Positions 1 to 5,669 of a stretch of DNA of 5,669 nucleotides are shown in pieces (the stretch's first letter is position 1; every line of letters begins with the position of its first letter). The translations under genes were made by a program, and so were the position numbers. The notes beneath the pieces are model-generated. The model did not search any database, was not told the DNA's origin, and saw only the letters and a list, made by a program, of their open reading frames with translations. The DNA is from Pseudomonadota bacterium (GTDB taxonomy: Bacteria > Desulfobacterota > Desulfobacteria > Desulfobacterales > Desulfobacteraceae), in NCBI GenBank assembly GCA_018812385.1, contig JAHJDU010000474.1:1-5669 (forward strand), in the 5' to 3' direction.

Positions 1-482
1 CCTATCTCAAGGAGTTTTTGCTGACCATAGCTTAAGTCTCCTGCAGGGTCATTTTTTAGTTTTATCAGTTCAAGTGTTTCAAGAATTGACAATGCTTTCT
101 GGGTGTTCTCCTTTTCTTGAATGGCAACTTTCAAAGGTTTAAAAAACAGGGGAAAAAGATTTTCCCCTAGCTGGTTGGGTGCAGCAGCAATAAGATTATC
201 CAGGGTAGAAAGAAAGGGTAAAACCCTTGTCTGCTGAAATGTTCGTACAATTCCTTTTTGGCTGATAACATGGGGAGCAAGCCCGTTTATTTTTTGATCT
301 AAAAAAAAGACATTTCCCATGTCAAGTTTGTAAAAGCCTGTAATAAGATGGAATAAAGTTGTCTTGCCGCTTCCATTGGGTCCTATAAGACCTGAGATGC
401 CCTTATCTTCCAGGCTGAATGAAACATCATTTACAGCCACAAGAGCACCAAAGCGTTTTGAAATATTTTCTAATCTAAGCAT
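1..482 (-). CDS. livG: Branched-chain amino acid-type ABC transporter ATPase, LivG-like (3' part missing)
   Basis: This is one of the two cytoplasmic nucleotide-binding subunits that power a HAAT-family (branched-chain amino acid type) importer. Reading from the ATG at 482, 160 codons are present before the window edge; a full LivG is about 250 aa. Visible motifs are the N-terminal MLRLENISKRFGAL typical of LivG, Walker A GPNGSGKT at residues 34-41, the Q-loop glutamine at 83 in RTFQQTR, and the ABC signature LSYGQQ at 150-155. Walker B and the H-loop histidine lie outside. The extra stretch between Q-loop and signature (about residues 95-130) fits LivG better than the shorter LivF. The ATG overlaps the end of livM by 8 bp, which suggests translational coupling. 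The nearest strong Shine-Dalgarno, AAGGAG, is 14 nt upstream, with a weaker purine run AGAGAAGA directly before the start. The family call is firm; the transported substrate is unknown. Confidence 0.93.
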   Translation of the reverse strand, partial: MLRLENISKRFGALVAVNDVSFSLEDKGISGLIGPNGSGKTTLFHLITGFYKLDMGNVFFLDQKINGLAPHVISQKGIVRTFQQTRVLPFLSTLDNLIAAAPNQLGENLFPLFFKPLKVAIQEKENTQKALSILETLELIKLKNDPAGDLSYGQQKLLEI

Positions 483-1365
483 TCTTCTCTGATGATCTCC
501 TTGCTTCTGATATAATCCCCTGGGGGCGTTTGAGCATCATCACAATGAGAATAAAGCCATAGACCATTCCCTGGGAAGGCGCCACAAATCTTACATATCC
601 GGAAGGGATGGGGATAAACCTTATGAATTCGCCAAAAAAGATGATTGCAAATGCACCAATAACAGGTCCGAAATTAGTTCCCTTGCCACCAAGGACTACA
701 CAAAGAAGCACTAAAATAGTCTCTTGCAGGGTAAAATCCGAAGGACTGATATAGGTTATATAATGGGCCCACAACGCACCGGCAAGGCCAGCAAATATTG
801 ATCCGACAATTATTGTTTTGGTTTTGATAATAAATGTGTTCTTGCCAAGGGCCTGGGCAACAAATTCATCTTCCCTTATTACCTTTAAGGCCCTTCCATA
901 TGGAGAGTTTGTTATTCTGCGGAGCAAAAGAAAGGTGGCAAAGGCAGCAAAAAATGCAAAGACCAGAAAAAGGGGAAGACTTGTAATTCCAGAACCGATC
1001 CAGTCAGGTCTCGGGATACCAGGAAGCCCCATTGGCCCCTCTGTAAGGTCACGCTCATTTAAAAAAATAAGATGGGCCATTTCAGCAAAGACAAAGGTGG
1101 CAATGCCAAAATAATCTCCCGATAGACGAAGTGCGGGGATGGAAAAAAGAGCTCCTGCAATTCCTGCAATTGCCATGGCCATCATCATTGCCACAGGAAT
1201 AGATACTCCTTTCAGGCTCAACAGGGCAGAAGCGTAGGCCCCGATTCCGAAAAAAGCAATGTGGCCGAAATTATATAAACCTGTAAATCCAAGTTCCAGG
1301 TTTAAAGACTGGGCAAATATTGAATAGATCAGGCAGATAATAATGATGTGATAGATATAATCCAT
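475..1365 (-). CDS. livM: Branched-chain amino acid-type ABC transporter permease, LivM-like
   Basis: This 296-aa inner-membrane permease should pair with LivH to form the transport channel. The chain is strongly hydrophobic with many predicted membrane segments. It has the family's N-terminal signature (GFTGLYNFGHIAFFGIGAYASA, about residues 26-47), the cytoplasmic SPYGRALKVIREDE loop (154-167), the VVLGGKGTNFGPVIGA segment (223-238) that corresponds to the ATPase-contact region in this family, and the typical end ILIVMMLKRPQGI (272-284). Length is normal for LivM homologues without an N-terminal extension. The ATG at 1365 lies 2 bp after the livH stop. An AGGAGG at 1378-1383 inside the end of livH is 12 nt upstream, so the two permeases are probably coupled. 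The gene ends inside livG by an 8-bp overlap. No truncation or frameshift is seen. Confidence 0.95.
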   Translation of the reverse strand: MDYIYHIIIICLIYSIFAQSLNLELGFTGLYNFGHIAFFGIGAYASALLSLKGVSIPVAMMMAMAIAGIAGALFSIPALRLSGDYFGIATFVFAEMAHLIFLNERDLTEGPMGLPGIPRPDWIGSGITSLPLFLVFAFFAAFATFLLLRRITNSPYGRALKVIREDEFVAQALGKNTFIIKTKTIIVGSIFAGLAGALWAHYITYISPSDFTLQETILVLLCVVLGGKGTNFGPVIGAFAIIFFGEFIRFIPIPSGYVRFVAPSQGMVYGFILIVMMLKRPQGIISEARRSSEKNA

Positions 1366-1367
1366 AA

Positions 1368-2243
1368 TCAGCGCACCCCTCCTGCAATACCAAAGATTCC
1401 CCTGGGCTTGAAAAGAAGAAGAATAAAAATCAGTCCAAAGGCGATAAAATCCTTATAATCCGGTGAGATAAAAGCGACACTTATATTTTCAGCAATTCCA
1501 ATGAAAAGTCCGCCAATCAGCGCACCCCATATATTGCCGGCTCCTCCCAGCAGCACTGCGGCAAAGGCCTTTATCAGGTTGTTCATACCCATCATGGGAT
1601 CAAGACTAGTGTCAAATGCAAGAAGAATGCCTCCTGAACCTGCAAACACCGATGCAAGCACCCATATCGTGCAGGTAACTTTTTTCATGTTGATCCCCAT
1701 GATGGAGGAAAGCTCCATATTGTCTGATACAGCCCTTAATGATTTACCCAGCAGGGTTTTTGTTAAAAGAAAATACAAAATACCAAAGAAGAGTAAAGCT
1801 GACAGCATCATGAGAATCTGGGTCTTTGTGATATAAATGCCCCAGAAAATGAGCCCTGTGGATAGGGGAAGATCAAAGGTCTGCAGGTCTGATCCCCAGC
1901 AAAGCCTTATGGCATTCCTCAACAGATAGGATAGCCCTATGGAAGCTATGAGAATGGCTATTGGATTGCTTTGGCGCAAAGGCCTGTAAACGAAAAAGTC
2001 CTGGGCAAGTCCTATTACCACTGTAATGACAAGGGCCGGGATTACAGCAAAATACAGGGGAAGGGAAAATAAAGGTGAGGAGAACATCAATGTAAGATAT
2101 GCTCCCCACGTTATAAGTTCCCCATGGGAAAAATTGATAAATTTGAAAACCCCGTAAACCAAGGCAAGTCCCACGGCAAACATGGCATAAATTGATCCTG
2201 CAATAATCCCGTTTGTAAGCAGTTGAACATAATAGATTGTCAT
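1368..2243 (-). CDS. livH: Branched-chain amino acid-type ABC transporter permease, LivH-like
   Basis: This 291-aa integral membrane permease is the LivM partner. It shows the LivH N-terminal signature with GLALVYGVFKFINFSHGEL (about residues 25-43) followed by WGAYL, the cytoplasmic loop GKSLRAVSDNMELSSIMGIN (166-185), AAVLLGGAGNIWGALIGG (228-245) and the closing LIFILLLFKPRGIFG (271-285). Length is typical. The frame can be opened from a TTG at 2252, adding Met-Ile-Leu, but the purine run AGAGA at 2254-2258 is only 1 nt from that TTG. It is 10 nt from the ATG at 2243, so I chose the ATG. The gene starts 15 bp after the binding-protein stop and ends 2 bp before livM, inside one operon. The family is clear; the substrate is not shown by the sequence. 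Confidence 0.94.
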   Translation of the reverse strand: MTIYYVQLLTNGIIAGSIYAMFAVGLALVYGVFKFINFSHGELITWGAYLTLMFSSPLFSLPLYFAVIPALVITVVIGLAQDFFVYRPLRQSNPIAILIASIGLSYLLRNAIRLCWGSDLQTFDLPLSTGLIFWGIYITKTQILMMLSALLFFGILYFLLTKTLLGKSLRAVSDNMELSSIMGINMKKVTCTIWVLASVFAGSGGILLAFDTSLDPMMGMNNLIKAFAAVLLGGAGNIWGALIGGLFIGIAENISVAFISPDYKDFIAFGLIFILLLFKPRGIFGIAGGVR

Positions 2244-2258
2244 CAGGATCAATTCTCT

Positions 2259-3365
2259 TTATTTATAATCTGTGATATTCCCGTCTTTGATCGTCCATCT
2301 GCCATAGGATGCACCGACATCTCCATTTTCATCAAAAGATTTGTCACCGGTTGTTCCTATATATCCCTTGCTTACTTTGATCAAAGCGGCCTTGATATCA
2401 TCAACTTCATAGGAAGCAGCTGAGTTAAGGGCCAATGCTGTCAGTTTTACCATGTCATAATTATATTCACCAAATATGGGAGTTTTCTTTCCAGGATATT
2501 TTTTGTCCCATGCTGTTTTAAAGGCTTTGTACTGGGAAGTCTCCTGGGAGAAGGTTGGATAGGTGCCAATGACACCTTCGCTGGCTTTTCCGGCAAGCTC
2601 GACCAACTTGGGTGATTTGGAAGCTGATCCCATGAGCCATTGAACATTAAGACCTGTCTCATAGGCCTGTTTTAATATGGTGGCACCCTCTTTAATATAG
2701 GTCAGGTTGACAATGGCCTTGGGGTTTTTACTTTTCATTCTGAGAATTTCGCTTCGGTAATCGGTTTTTCCCTCTCCATGGGGAAGTTCATCAATGATTT
2801 TGCCGCCGGCTTTTGTAAATTCGGTCTTAAAGACCTCGGCAAGTCCAACGCCCCAGTCATTGTTAACATAGGTCAGCACAACTTCCTTGTATCCCAGAAA
2901 GTTGGCAAGCTCAGCCACACCAATTCCCTGGAGAAGGTCTGAGGGAAAAACCCTGAACACATAGGAACCACATTTAGAAATGGCTTCTGCTGCACTTTCA
3001 GCACCTATGAGAATGGTCTTATTTTCCTGGGCAATCGGGCATACAGCAAGGAAATTTGAGCTTGCAGCAGGACCAAATATAATGGGAAGTTTGTCAATGG
3101 TTATAAGTTTTCTTATGGCAGACACAGAATCCTTGGATGTGGAATTATTGTCTTCAAATACTATCTTAAAAGTATTACCCTTGATGCCTCCGGCAGCATT
3201 AATTTCATCCACGGCAAGCAGCATGGCCTGCTGAAATCCTTCACCGTACACGGCAAGTTTTCCAGTAAGCGGGGTGACAGAACCCACAGAAATCTCCCCT
3301 GCCATGACACTGCCGATTAAAATTAAAAATAAGATACTGATACTGCTAAAGATGAATTTTTTCAT
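2259..3365 (-). CDS. livK: Periplasmic branched-chain amino acid-type substrate-binding protein (LivK/LivJ-like, Peripla_BP_6)
   Basis: This 368-aa secreted solute receptor should deliver ligand to the LivHM channel. Residues 1-22 look like a Sec signal peptide: MKK, a hydrophobic core, then SVMA before Gly23, with no lipobox cysteine, so a free periplasmic protein is expected. The mature part begins ISVGSVTPLTGKLAVYGEGF, the standard opening of the family. Further family features are AVDEINAAGGIKG (51-63), the DKLPIIFGPAASSN ligand-side segment (91-104), GEGKTDYRSEIL (197-208) and the C-terminal KSFDENGDV (342-350). Two cysteines (109, 132) could form a disulfide. The start at 3365 is chosen because AAGGA lies 7 nt upstream and the signal peptide begins there; the frame is open 23 codons further up but without a better start. 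First gene of the liv-type operon. The ligand may be Leu/Ile/Val, but amides, urea or organic acids are equally possible in this family. Confidence 0.92.
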   Translation of the reverse strand: MKKFIFSSISILFLILIGSVMAGEISVGSVTPLTGKLAVYGEGFQQAMLLAVDEINAAGGIKGNTFKIVFEDNNSTSKDSVSAIRKLITIDKLPIIFGPAASSNFLAVCPIAQENKTILIGAESAAEAISKCGSYVFRVFPSDLLQGIGVAELANFLGYKEVVLTYVNNDWGVGLAEVFKTEFTKAGGKIIDELPHGEGKTDYRSEILRMKSKNPKAIVNLTYIKEGATILKQAYETGLNVQWLMGSASKSPKLVELAGKASEGVIGTYPTFSQETSQYKAFKTAWDKKYPGKKTPIFGEYNYDMVKLTALALNSAASYEVDDIKAALIKVSKGYIGTTGDKSFDENGDVGASYGRWTIKDGNITDYK

Positions 3366-3372
3366 AATGTTT

Positions 3373-3377
3373 TCCTT
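3373..3377 (-). promoter_or_regulatory. Ribosome binding site of livK
   Basis: AAGGA on the minus strand lies 7 nt upstream of the ATG at 3365. It fixes the start at the codon that also begins the signal peptide, rather than any longer reading of the same frame. Confidence 0.75.
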
Positions 3378-3411
3378 TTTTAAAAGATTTATTAACAGGT
3401 TGGTCAAAGAA

Positions 3412-3441
3412 AATGTAGCTGATGGCGGTAACACCTGTCAA
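3412..3441 (-). promoter_or_regulatory. Candidate sigma70-type promoter for the livKHMG operon
   Basis: On the minus strand a perfect -35 TTGACA (3441-3436) is followed after 18 bp by TACATT (3417-3412), which matches four of six bases of the -10 consensus. Transcription would start near 3405, leaving a leader of about 40 nt before the livK ATG at 3365. The assignment rests on sequence match and position only. Confidence 0.5.
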
Positions 3442-3442
3442 G

Positions 3443-3473
3443 TTGAAAAAACGCGAGAAGTAGTTTTTTGCAA
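3443..3473. repeat. Imperfect inverted repeat (A6/T6 arms) in the divergent promoter region
   Basis: The left arm TTGAAAAAAC (3443-3452) and right arm GTTTTTTGCAA (3463-3473) are complementary over 10 bp with one bulged G at 3470, around a 10-nt centre. The element sits immediately upstream of the livK -35 box. It could be a regulator site or an AT-rich upstream (UP-like) element. As a terminator it is weak, because the stem is almost all A-T pairs. Function is inferred from position only. Confidence 0.35.
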
Positions 3474-3512
3474 TGGCACCACCCTTTACGTTGGTAAGCT
3501 TATCCGGAATGA

Positions 3513-3522
3513 GGCAATTGCC
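3513..3522. promoter_or_regulatory. Perfect 10-bp palindrome GGCAATTGCC, possible operator
   Basis: The palindrome lies 14 bp upstream of the -35 box of the rightward promoter candidate and about 70 bp upstream of the leftward one, a position from which a dimeric regulator could act on either. The symmetry does not extend beyond 10 bp. I do not recognise it as a known box such as the PurR operator, and it could be chance. Confidence 0.25.
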
Positions 3523-3535
3523 GATGGATAGAAAC

Positions 3536-3564
3536 TTGACTTTAAGCAGGTACTTATATTATTA
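3536..3564 (+). promoter_or_regulatory. Candidate sigma70-type promoter for the split purH genes
   Basis: A -35 TTGACT (3536-3541) is followed after 17 bp by TTATTA (3559-3564); with an 18-bp spacer the -10 would read TATTAA, and with 15 bp TATTAT. Transcription would begin near 3572, about 50 nt before the ATG at 3622. The leader shows no recognisable riboswitch or attenuator structure. Confidence 0.5.
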
Positions 3565-3610
3565 ATCTGGATCATAAAAAGAAAAAAATATTTACTTTCA
3601 CCCTAAATTT

Positions 3611-3615
3611 AAGGA
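3611..3615 (+). promoter_or_regulatory. Ribosome binding site of the IMP cyclohydrolase gene
   Basis: AAGGA lies 6 nt before the ATG at 3622. No other start codon in this frame has comparable support. Confidence 0.7.
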
Positions 3616-3621
3616 AAGATC

Positions 3622-4305
3622 ATGGGCAAGAATGTAGTTGAAAAGATTGATGATCAGGTAAAAATCAAAACAGTTCTGGTCAGTGTGTCTGATAAATCAG
3701 GCCTGGAGGCCTTTATTCCTGGACTGGTTGAGTTGAATCCGGATATTCTGCTTCTGTCAACTGGCGGAACATATGGTAAAATAAAAGAGATCCTGGGCCA
3801 AAGAGCCGATGCCTGCTTAAAACAGGTATCTGACTATACAGGCCAGCCTGAAACCCAGGGAGGGCTTGTCAAAACCCTTGATTTTAAAATTTACCTGGGG
3901 CTTTTGACAGAAACCTATAATGATGCCCACCAGGAAGATTTAAAAAGAACTGCTGCCCTTGCCATTGATATGGTTGTGGTAAACCTTTATCCCTTTAGTG
4001 AAACCATTGCCAAAGAGAACGTAAGCCTGGAAGAGGCAAGGGGAAATATTGATATTGGCGGCCCAACCATGATCCGGGCATCTGCCAAAAATTTTATCCG
4101 GGTGGCATCCGTGGTTGAGCCTTCCTCCTATCCTGTAATACTTGCAAAACTTAAGGCCAGTAAAGGGACTTTATCCCTTGAGGACAGGTTTGGGCTTGCT
4201 CAAAAAGCCTTTGAGCATACTGCAATTTATGACAGTACCATAAGTCGTTATCTTGCTGCAAAATCGCTAAACGATATTAAATCATCCTATAAATCAGGAG
4301 AATAA
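3622..4305 (+). CDS. purH: IMP cyclohydrolase (PurH N-terminal, MGS-like domain) as a separate protein
   Basis: This 227-aa cytoplasmic protein corresponds to the N-terminal domain of bifunctional PurH/ATIC, which closes FAICAR to IMP in the last step of purine synthesis. The MGS-like fold is shown by VSVSDKSG (20-27) and LLSTGGT (44-50). Conserved residues matching the known IMPCH site are S21, S23 and K25, K84 in VKTL, Y123 in NLYPF, D144 in NIDIGGPTM and K156 in SAKNF. KAFEHTAIYDSTISRYL (195-211) marks the domain end. Oddly, the usual PurH segment KTLHPKxHGG reads KTLDFKIYLG (84-93), losing both histidines. The chain stops just after this domain; bifunctional PurH would continue for over 300 residues. 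The transformylase domain follows as its own gene after 3 bp, in the same frame across one TAA. The domain identity is firm; activity with the altered loop is inferred from the retained site residues. Confidence 0.92.
   Translation: MGKNVVEKIDDQVKIKTVLVSVSDKSGLEAFIPGLVELNPDILLLSTGGTYGKIKEILGQRADACLKQVSDYTGQPETQGGLVKTLDFKIYLGLLTETYNDAHQEDLKRTAALAIDMVVVNLYPFSETIAKENVSLEEARGNIDIGGPTMIRASAKNFIRVASVVEPSSYPVILAKLKASKGTLSLEDRFGLAQKAFEHTAIYDSTISRYLAAKSLNDIKSSYKSGE
4296..4300 (+). promoter_or_regulatory. Ribosome binding site of the separate AICAR transformylase gene
   Basis: AGGAG inside the last codons of the cyclohydrolase gene sits 8 nt before the ATG at 4309. This well-placed site argues that the second domain is translated on its own, probably coupled to the first, rather than being the stranded half of a gene broken by a stop mutation. 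Confidence 0.75.
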
Positions 4306-4308
4306 GTC

Positions 4309-5559
4309 ATGCCCAAAGACCTTAAACAGATGTATAAAACAATTATGGATGATCATTTTACCCCCCAGATGGAAGTCTCCTTTGTTGACAAGGATAAAAG
4401 ACAGACCCTTTTTTATGAAAAGGTGTCATGGGTGATTGAAGGTGTGAACAAGGGCTTGCGATATGGTGAAAACCCTGGGCAGGAAGCCGCACTCTACAGA
4501 CTTGCCAACGGGAATCTGGCCCTTGGTGATGCCCAGACCATTGCGCCTGGTAAATACCTGGTGTCTGATATTGAATTGCTTCAATCCGGGAAACATCCGG
4601 GAAAAACCAATCTTACGGATGCTGACAATGCCTTGAATATTTTAAGATATTTTACAGATACCCCTTGTGCCGTGATTGTCAAACATAACAATCCTTGTGG
4701 AGCTGCCCGGGCACAAAGCCTTGAACAAGCCTATCAAAAAGCCTATATGGCAGACCGTGTGGCAGCCTTTGGCGGCTGTATCGCATTGAATAAATCTGTG
4801 GATAAGGCCACGGCCCAGGCCATTGCCAACCAGTATGCAGAAGTTGTGGTGGCACCGGAATTTGAAGATGGGGTCCTGGACATATTGGGTGCCAGGAAAA
4901 ATTTAAGGGTGATCCGGATTAATGATATTGATAAACTCCAAAGTTTTATCGGGGAGAGGGTGATTGATTTTAAAAGCCTGATGGACGGTGGTCTGGTTGC
5001 CCAATGGTCTTTTGTTCCCCAGACCCTGTCTGAAAAAGATTTTATTGTGGCGGCAACGGAATATAAAGGGCAAACTTACAAGATCAATCGTGAGCCCACA
5101 AAACAGGAATTACAGGATATGCTGTTTGGATGGCTTGTGGAATCGGGCATCACATCCAATTCAGTGATTTATGTAAAAGACAATGTTACCGTTGGGATCG
5201 GAACAGGCGAGCAGGACAGGGTAGGGGTTGCAGAAATTGCCGTTGACAAGGCCTATCGGAAACTTGCTGACAGATATAGTTTTGAACAATATGCGGTCTC
5301 CTTTGCCGATTTAACAGATGTGGATAAAAGGGCGCAAATTGAAAGTGATGTAAAGAAAGTCCAGGGCGGGCTTATCGGATCTGCCATGGTGTCTGATGCA
5401 TTTTTCCCCTTTAGAGACGGTATTGATGTGGGTTTGAACCAGGGAGTAAAAGCCGTGGTTCAGCCAGGGGGATCTTTAAATGATTACCAGGCCATTGAAG
5501 CATGTAATGAAAATGATGCGACAATGGTTTACACTGGCCAGAGAAGCTTCAAACACTAA
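4309..5559 (+). CDS. purH: AICAR transformylase (PurH C-terminal domain) as a separate protein
   Basis: This 416-aa cytoplasmic enzyme should transfer a formyl group from 10-formyl-tetrahydrofolate to AICAR, giving FAICAR for the neighbouring cyclohydrolase. AICARFT motifs appear in order: LRYGENPGQ (50-58), VIVKHNNPCG (122-131) with the oxyanion-hole pair K125/H126, AAFGG (152-156), GITSNSVIYVKDN (280-292) with the conserved Asn284, GIGTGEQDRV (296-305), SDAFFPFRDGID (362-373), QPGGS (385-389) and the terminal RSFKH ending in the family's conserved His (416). Two oddities stand out: the usual NPHQ reads NPGQ, and the protein is longer than this half of E. coli PurH (roughly 330 aa). The extra length lies mainly in about 25 residues at the N-terminus and an insertion of roughly 30 residues around 315-350. 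It starts 3 bp after the cyclohydrolase stop with its own AGGAG, so the two are co-expressed. Function is very likely retained. Confidence 0.92.
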   Translation: MPKDLKQMYKTIMDDHFTPQMEVSFVDKDKRQTLFYEKVSWVIEGVNKGLRYGENPGQEAALYRLANGNLALGDAQTIAPGKYLVSDIELLQSGKHPGKTNLTDADNALNILRYFTDTPCAVIVKHNNPCGAARAQSLEQAYQKAYMADRVAAFGGCIALNKSVDKATAQAIANQYAEVVVAPEFEDGVLDILGARKNLRVIRINDIDKLQSFIGERVIDFKSLMDGGLVAQWSFVPQTLSEKDFIVAATEYKGQTYKINREPTKQELQDMLFGWLVESGITSNSVIYVKDNVTVGIGTGEQDRVGVAEIAVDKAYRKLADRYSFEQYAVSFADLTDVDKRAQIESDVKKVQGGLIGSAMVSDAFFPFRDGIDVGLNQGVKAVVQPGGSLNDYQAIEACNENDATMVYTGQRSFKH

Positions 5560-5669
5560 ATGAAGTCAATTGTATTTAGTGCTTGACCGAAAACCCCGTG
5601 TTTGGGCGAGAAGTTGCCCATATACAAGGCGCAAAAAATCTTGAAACCGGAGTGTACTACTGTACATGA
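5560..5669. repeat. Gene-free tail with two small hairpins, possibly the left part of a dispersed intergenic repeat
   Basis: No reading frame continues here. TGGGC (5603-5607) pairs with GCCCA (5616-5620) around 8 nt, and TGTAC (5653-5657) pairs with GTACA (5662-5666) around TACT. The stretch from about 5579 (GCTTGACCGAAAACC, then GGCGCAAAAAATC and GAAACCGGAGTG) resembles, from memory only, a repeat seen between genes of Desulfobacterales. If so, the TGTAC hairpin would be near its centre and a complementary right arm would lie beyond the window. No convincing Rho-independent terminator with a T-run is visible for the purH genes, so the repeat may serve that role. Confidence 0.35.

Noticed and set aside
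1873..2109. Small minus-strand frame inside livH, and similar antisense frames in livM and livK
   Set aside because: They lie wholly within well-supported genes in another frame, without ribosome sites or family-like protein sequence.
2241..2252. TTG start at 2252 for livH
   Set aside because: The only purine-rich ribosome site ends 1 nt before this TTG but is well spaced, at 10 nt, from the ATG three codons later.
3379..3407. Second leftward promoter, TTGACC with 17 bp to TTTAAA
   Set aside because: Although the spacing is ideal, transcription would start near 3372, inside the ribosome binding site of livK, leaving an almost leaderless message.
3366..3434. N-terminal extension of the binding protein by 23 codons
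   Set aside because: It would place a proline- and serine-containing stretch before a complete signal peptide, ignore the good AAGGA site, and overlap the promoter candidate.
3474..3490. Sigma54-like TGGCAC upstream of purH
   Set aside because: No GC dinucleotide occurs at the required -12 spacing after the GG, so the essential second element is missing.
3274..3531. Open frame on the plus strand across the livK start and promoter region
   Set aside because: It is antisense to the signal-peptide region of livK, has no ribosome site, and its translation shows no recognisable features.
4303..4308. Frameshift or pseudogene explanation for the PurH split
   Set aside because: Both domains are complete with conserved residues, and the second has its own well-spaced Shine-Dalgarno and ATG.
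5591..5607. Rho-independent terminator from CCCC and GGGC after purH
   Set aside because: Only three base pairs form cleanly and no T-run follows on the plus strand.

Overview
The window holds two divergent gene groups separated by a promoter region of about 256 bp. The DNA is moderately AT-rich with good Shine-Dalgarno sites, typical of a Gram-negative bacterium. The split purH with its variant motifs, and a repeat-like tail after it, remind me of sulfate-reducing Desulfobacterales (Desulfobacter/Desulfobacula type). That placement comes from memory of such genomes and was not checked, so treat it as a moderate-confidence guess.

Left part (1-3365, minus strand): a compact ABC importer operon of the branched-chain amino acid (LivKHMGF/HAAT) type. 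Transcription order is the periplasmic binding protein (livK-like, 3365 to 2259), permease livH (2243 to 1368), permease livM (1365 to 475) and ATPase livG (482 to beyond base 1, truncated). Spacing is 15 bp, 2 bp and an 8-bp overlap, so this is one transcript. The second ATPase, livF, would be expected just outside the window. The substrate cannot be read from the sequence: leucine/isoleucine/valine is the default, but this family also moves amides, urea and organic acids.

Middle (3366-3621): a divergent intergenic region. Each side has a sigma70-like promoter candidate, and both -35 boxes sit in the same octamer AACTTGAC. Between them lie an imperfect A6/T6 inverted repeat and the perfect palindrome GGCAATTGCC, both possible operators.

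Right part (3622-5559, plus strand): the last two steps of IMP synthesis, normally carried by one bifunctional PurH protein, are encoded by two adjacent genes. An IMP cyclohydrolase-domain protein (227 aa) is followed after 3 bp by an AICAR transformylase-domain protein (416 aa) with its own Shine-Dalgarno. The two genes share a frame and are separated by a single TAA. Both carry departures from the usual PurH signatures while keeping the main substrate-binding and catalytic residues.

Tail (5560-5669): no gene. It contains two short hairpins and looks like the left part of a dispersed intergenic repeat cut by the window edge.

Overall this is mostly ordinary core-metabolism and transport DNA. 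I found no convincing new system. The split purH and the terminal repeat are the items most worth a second look.
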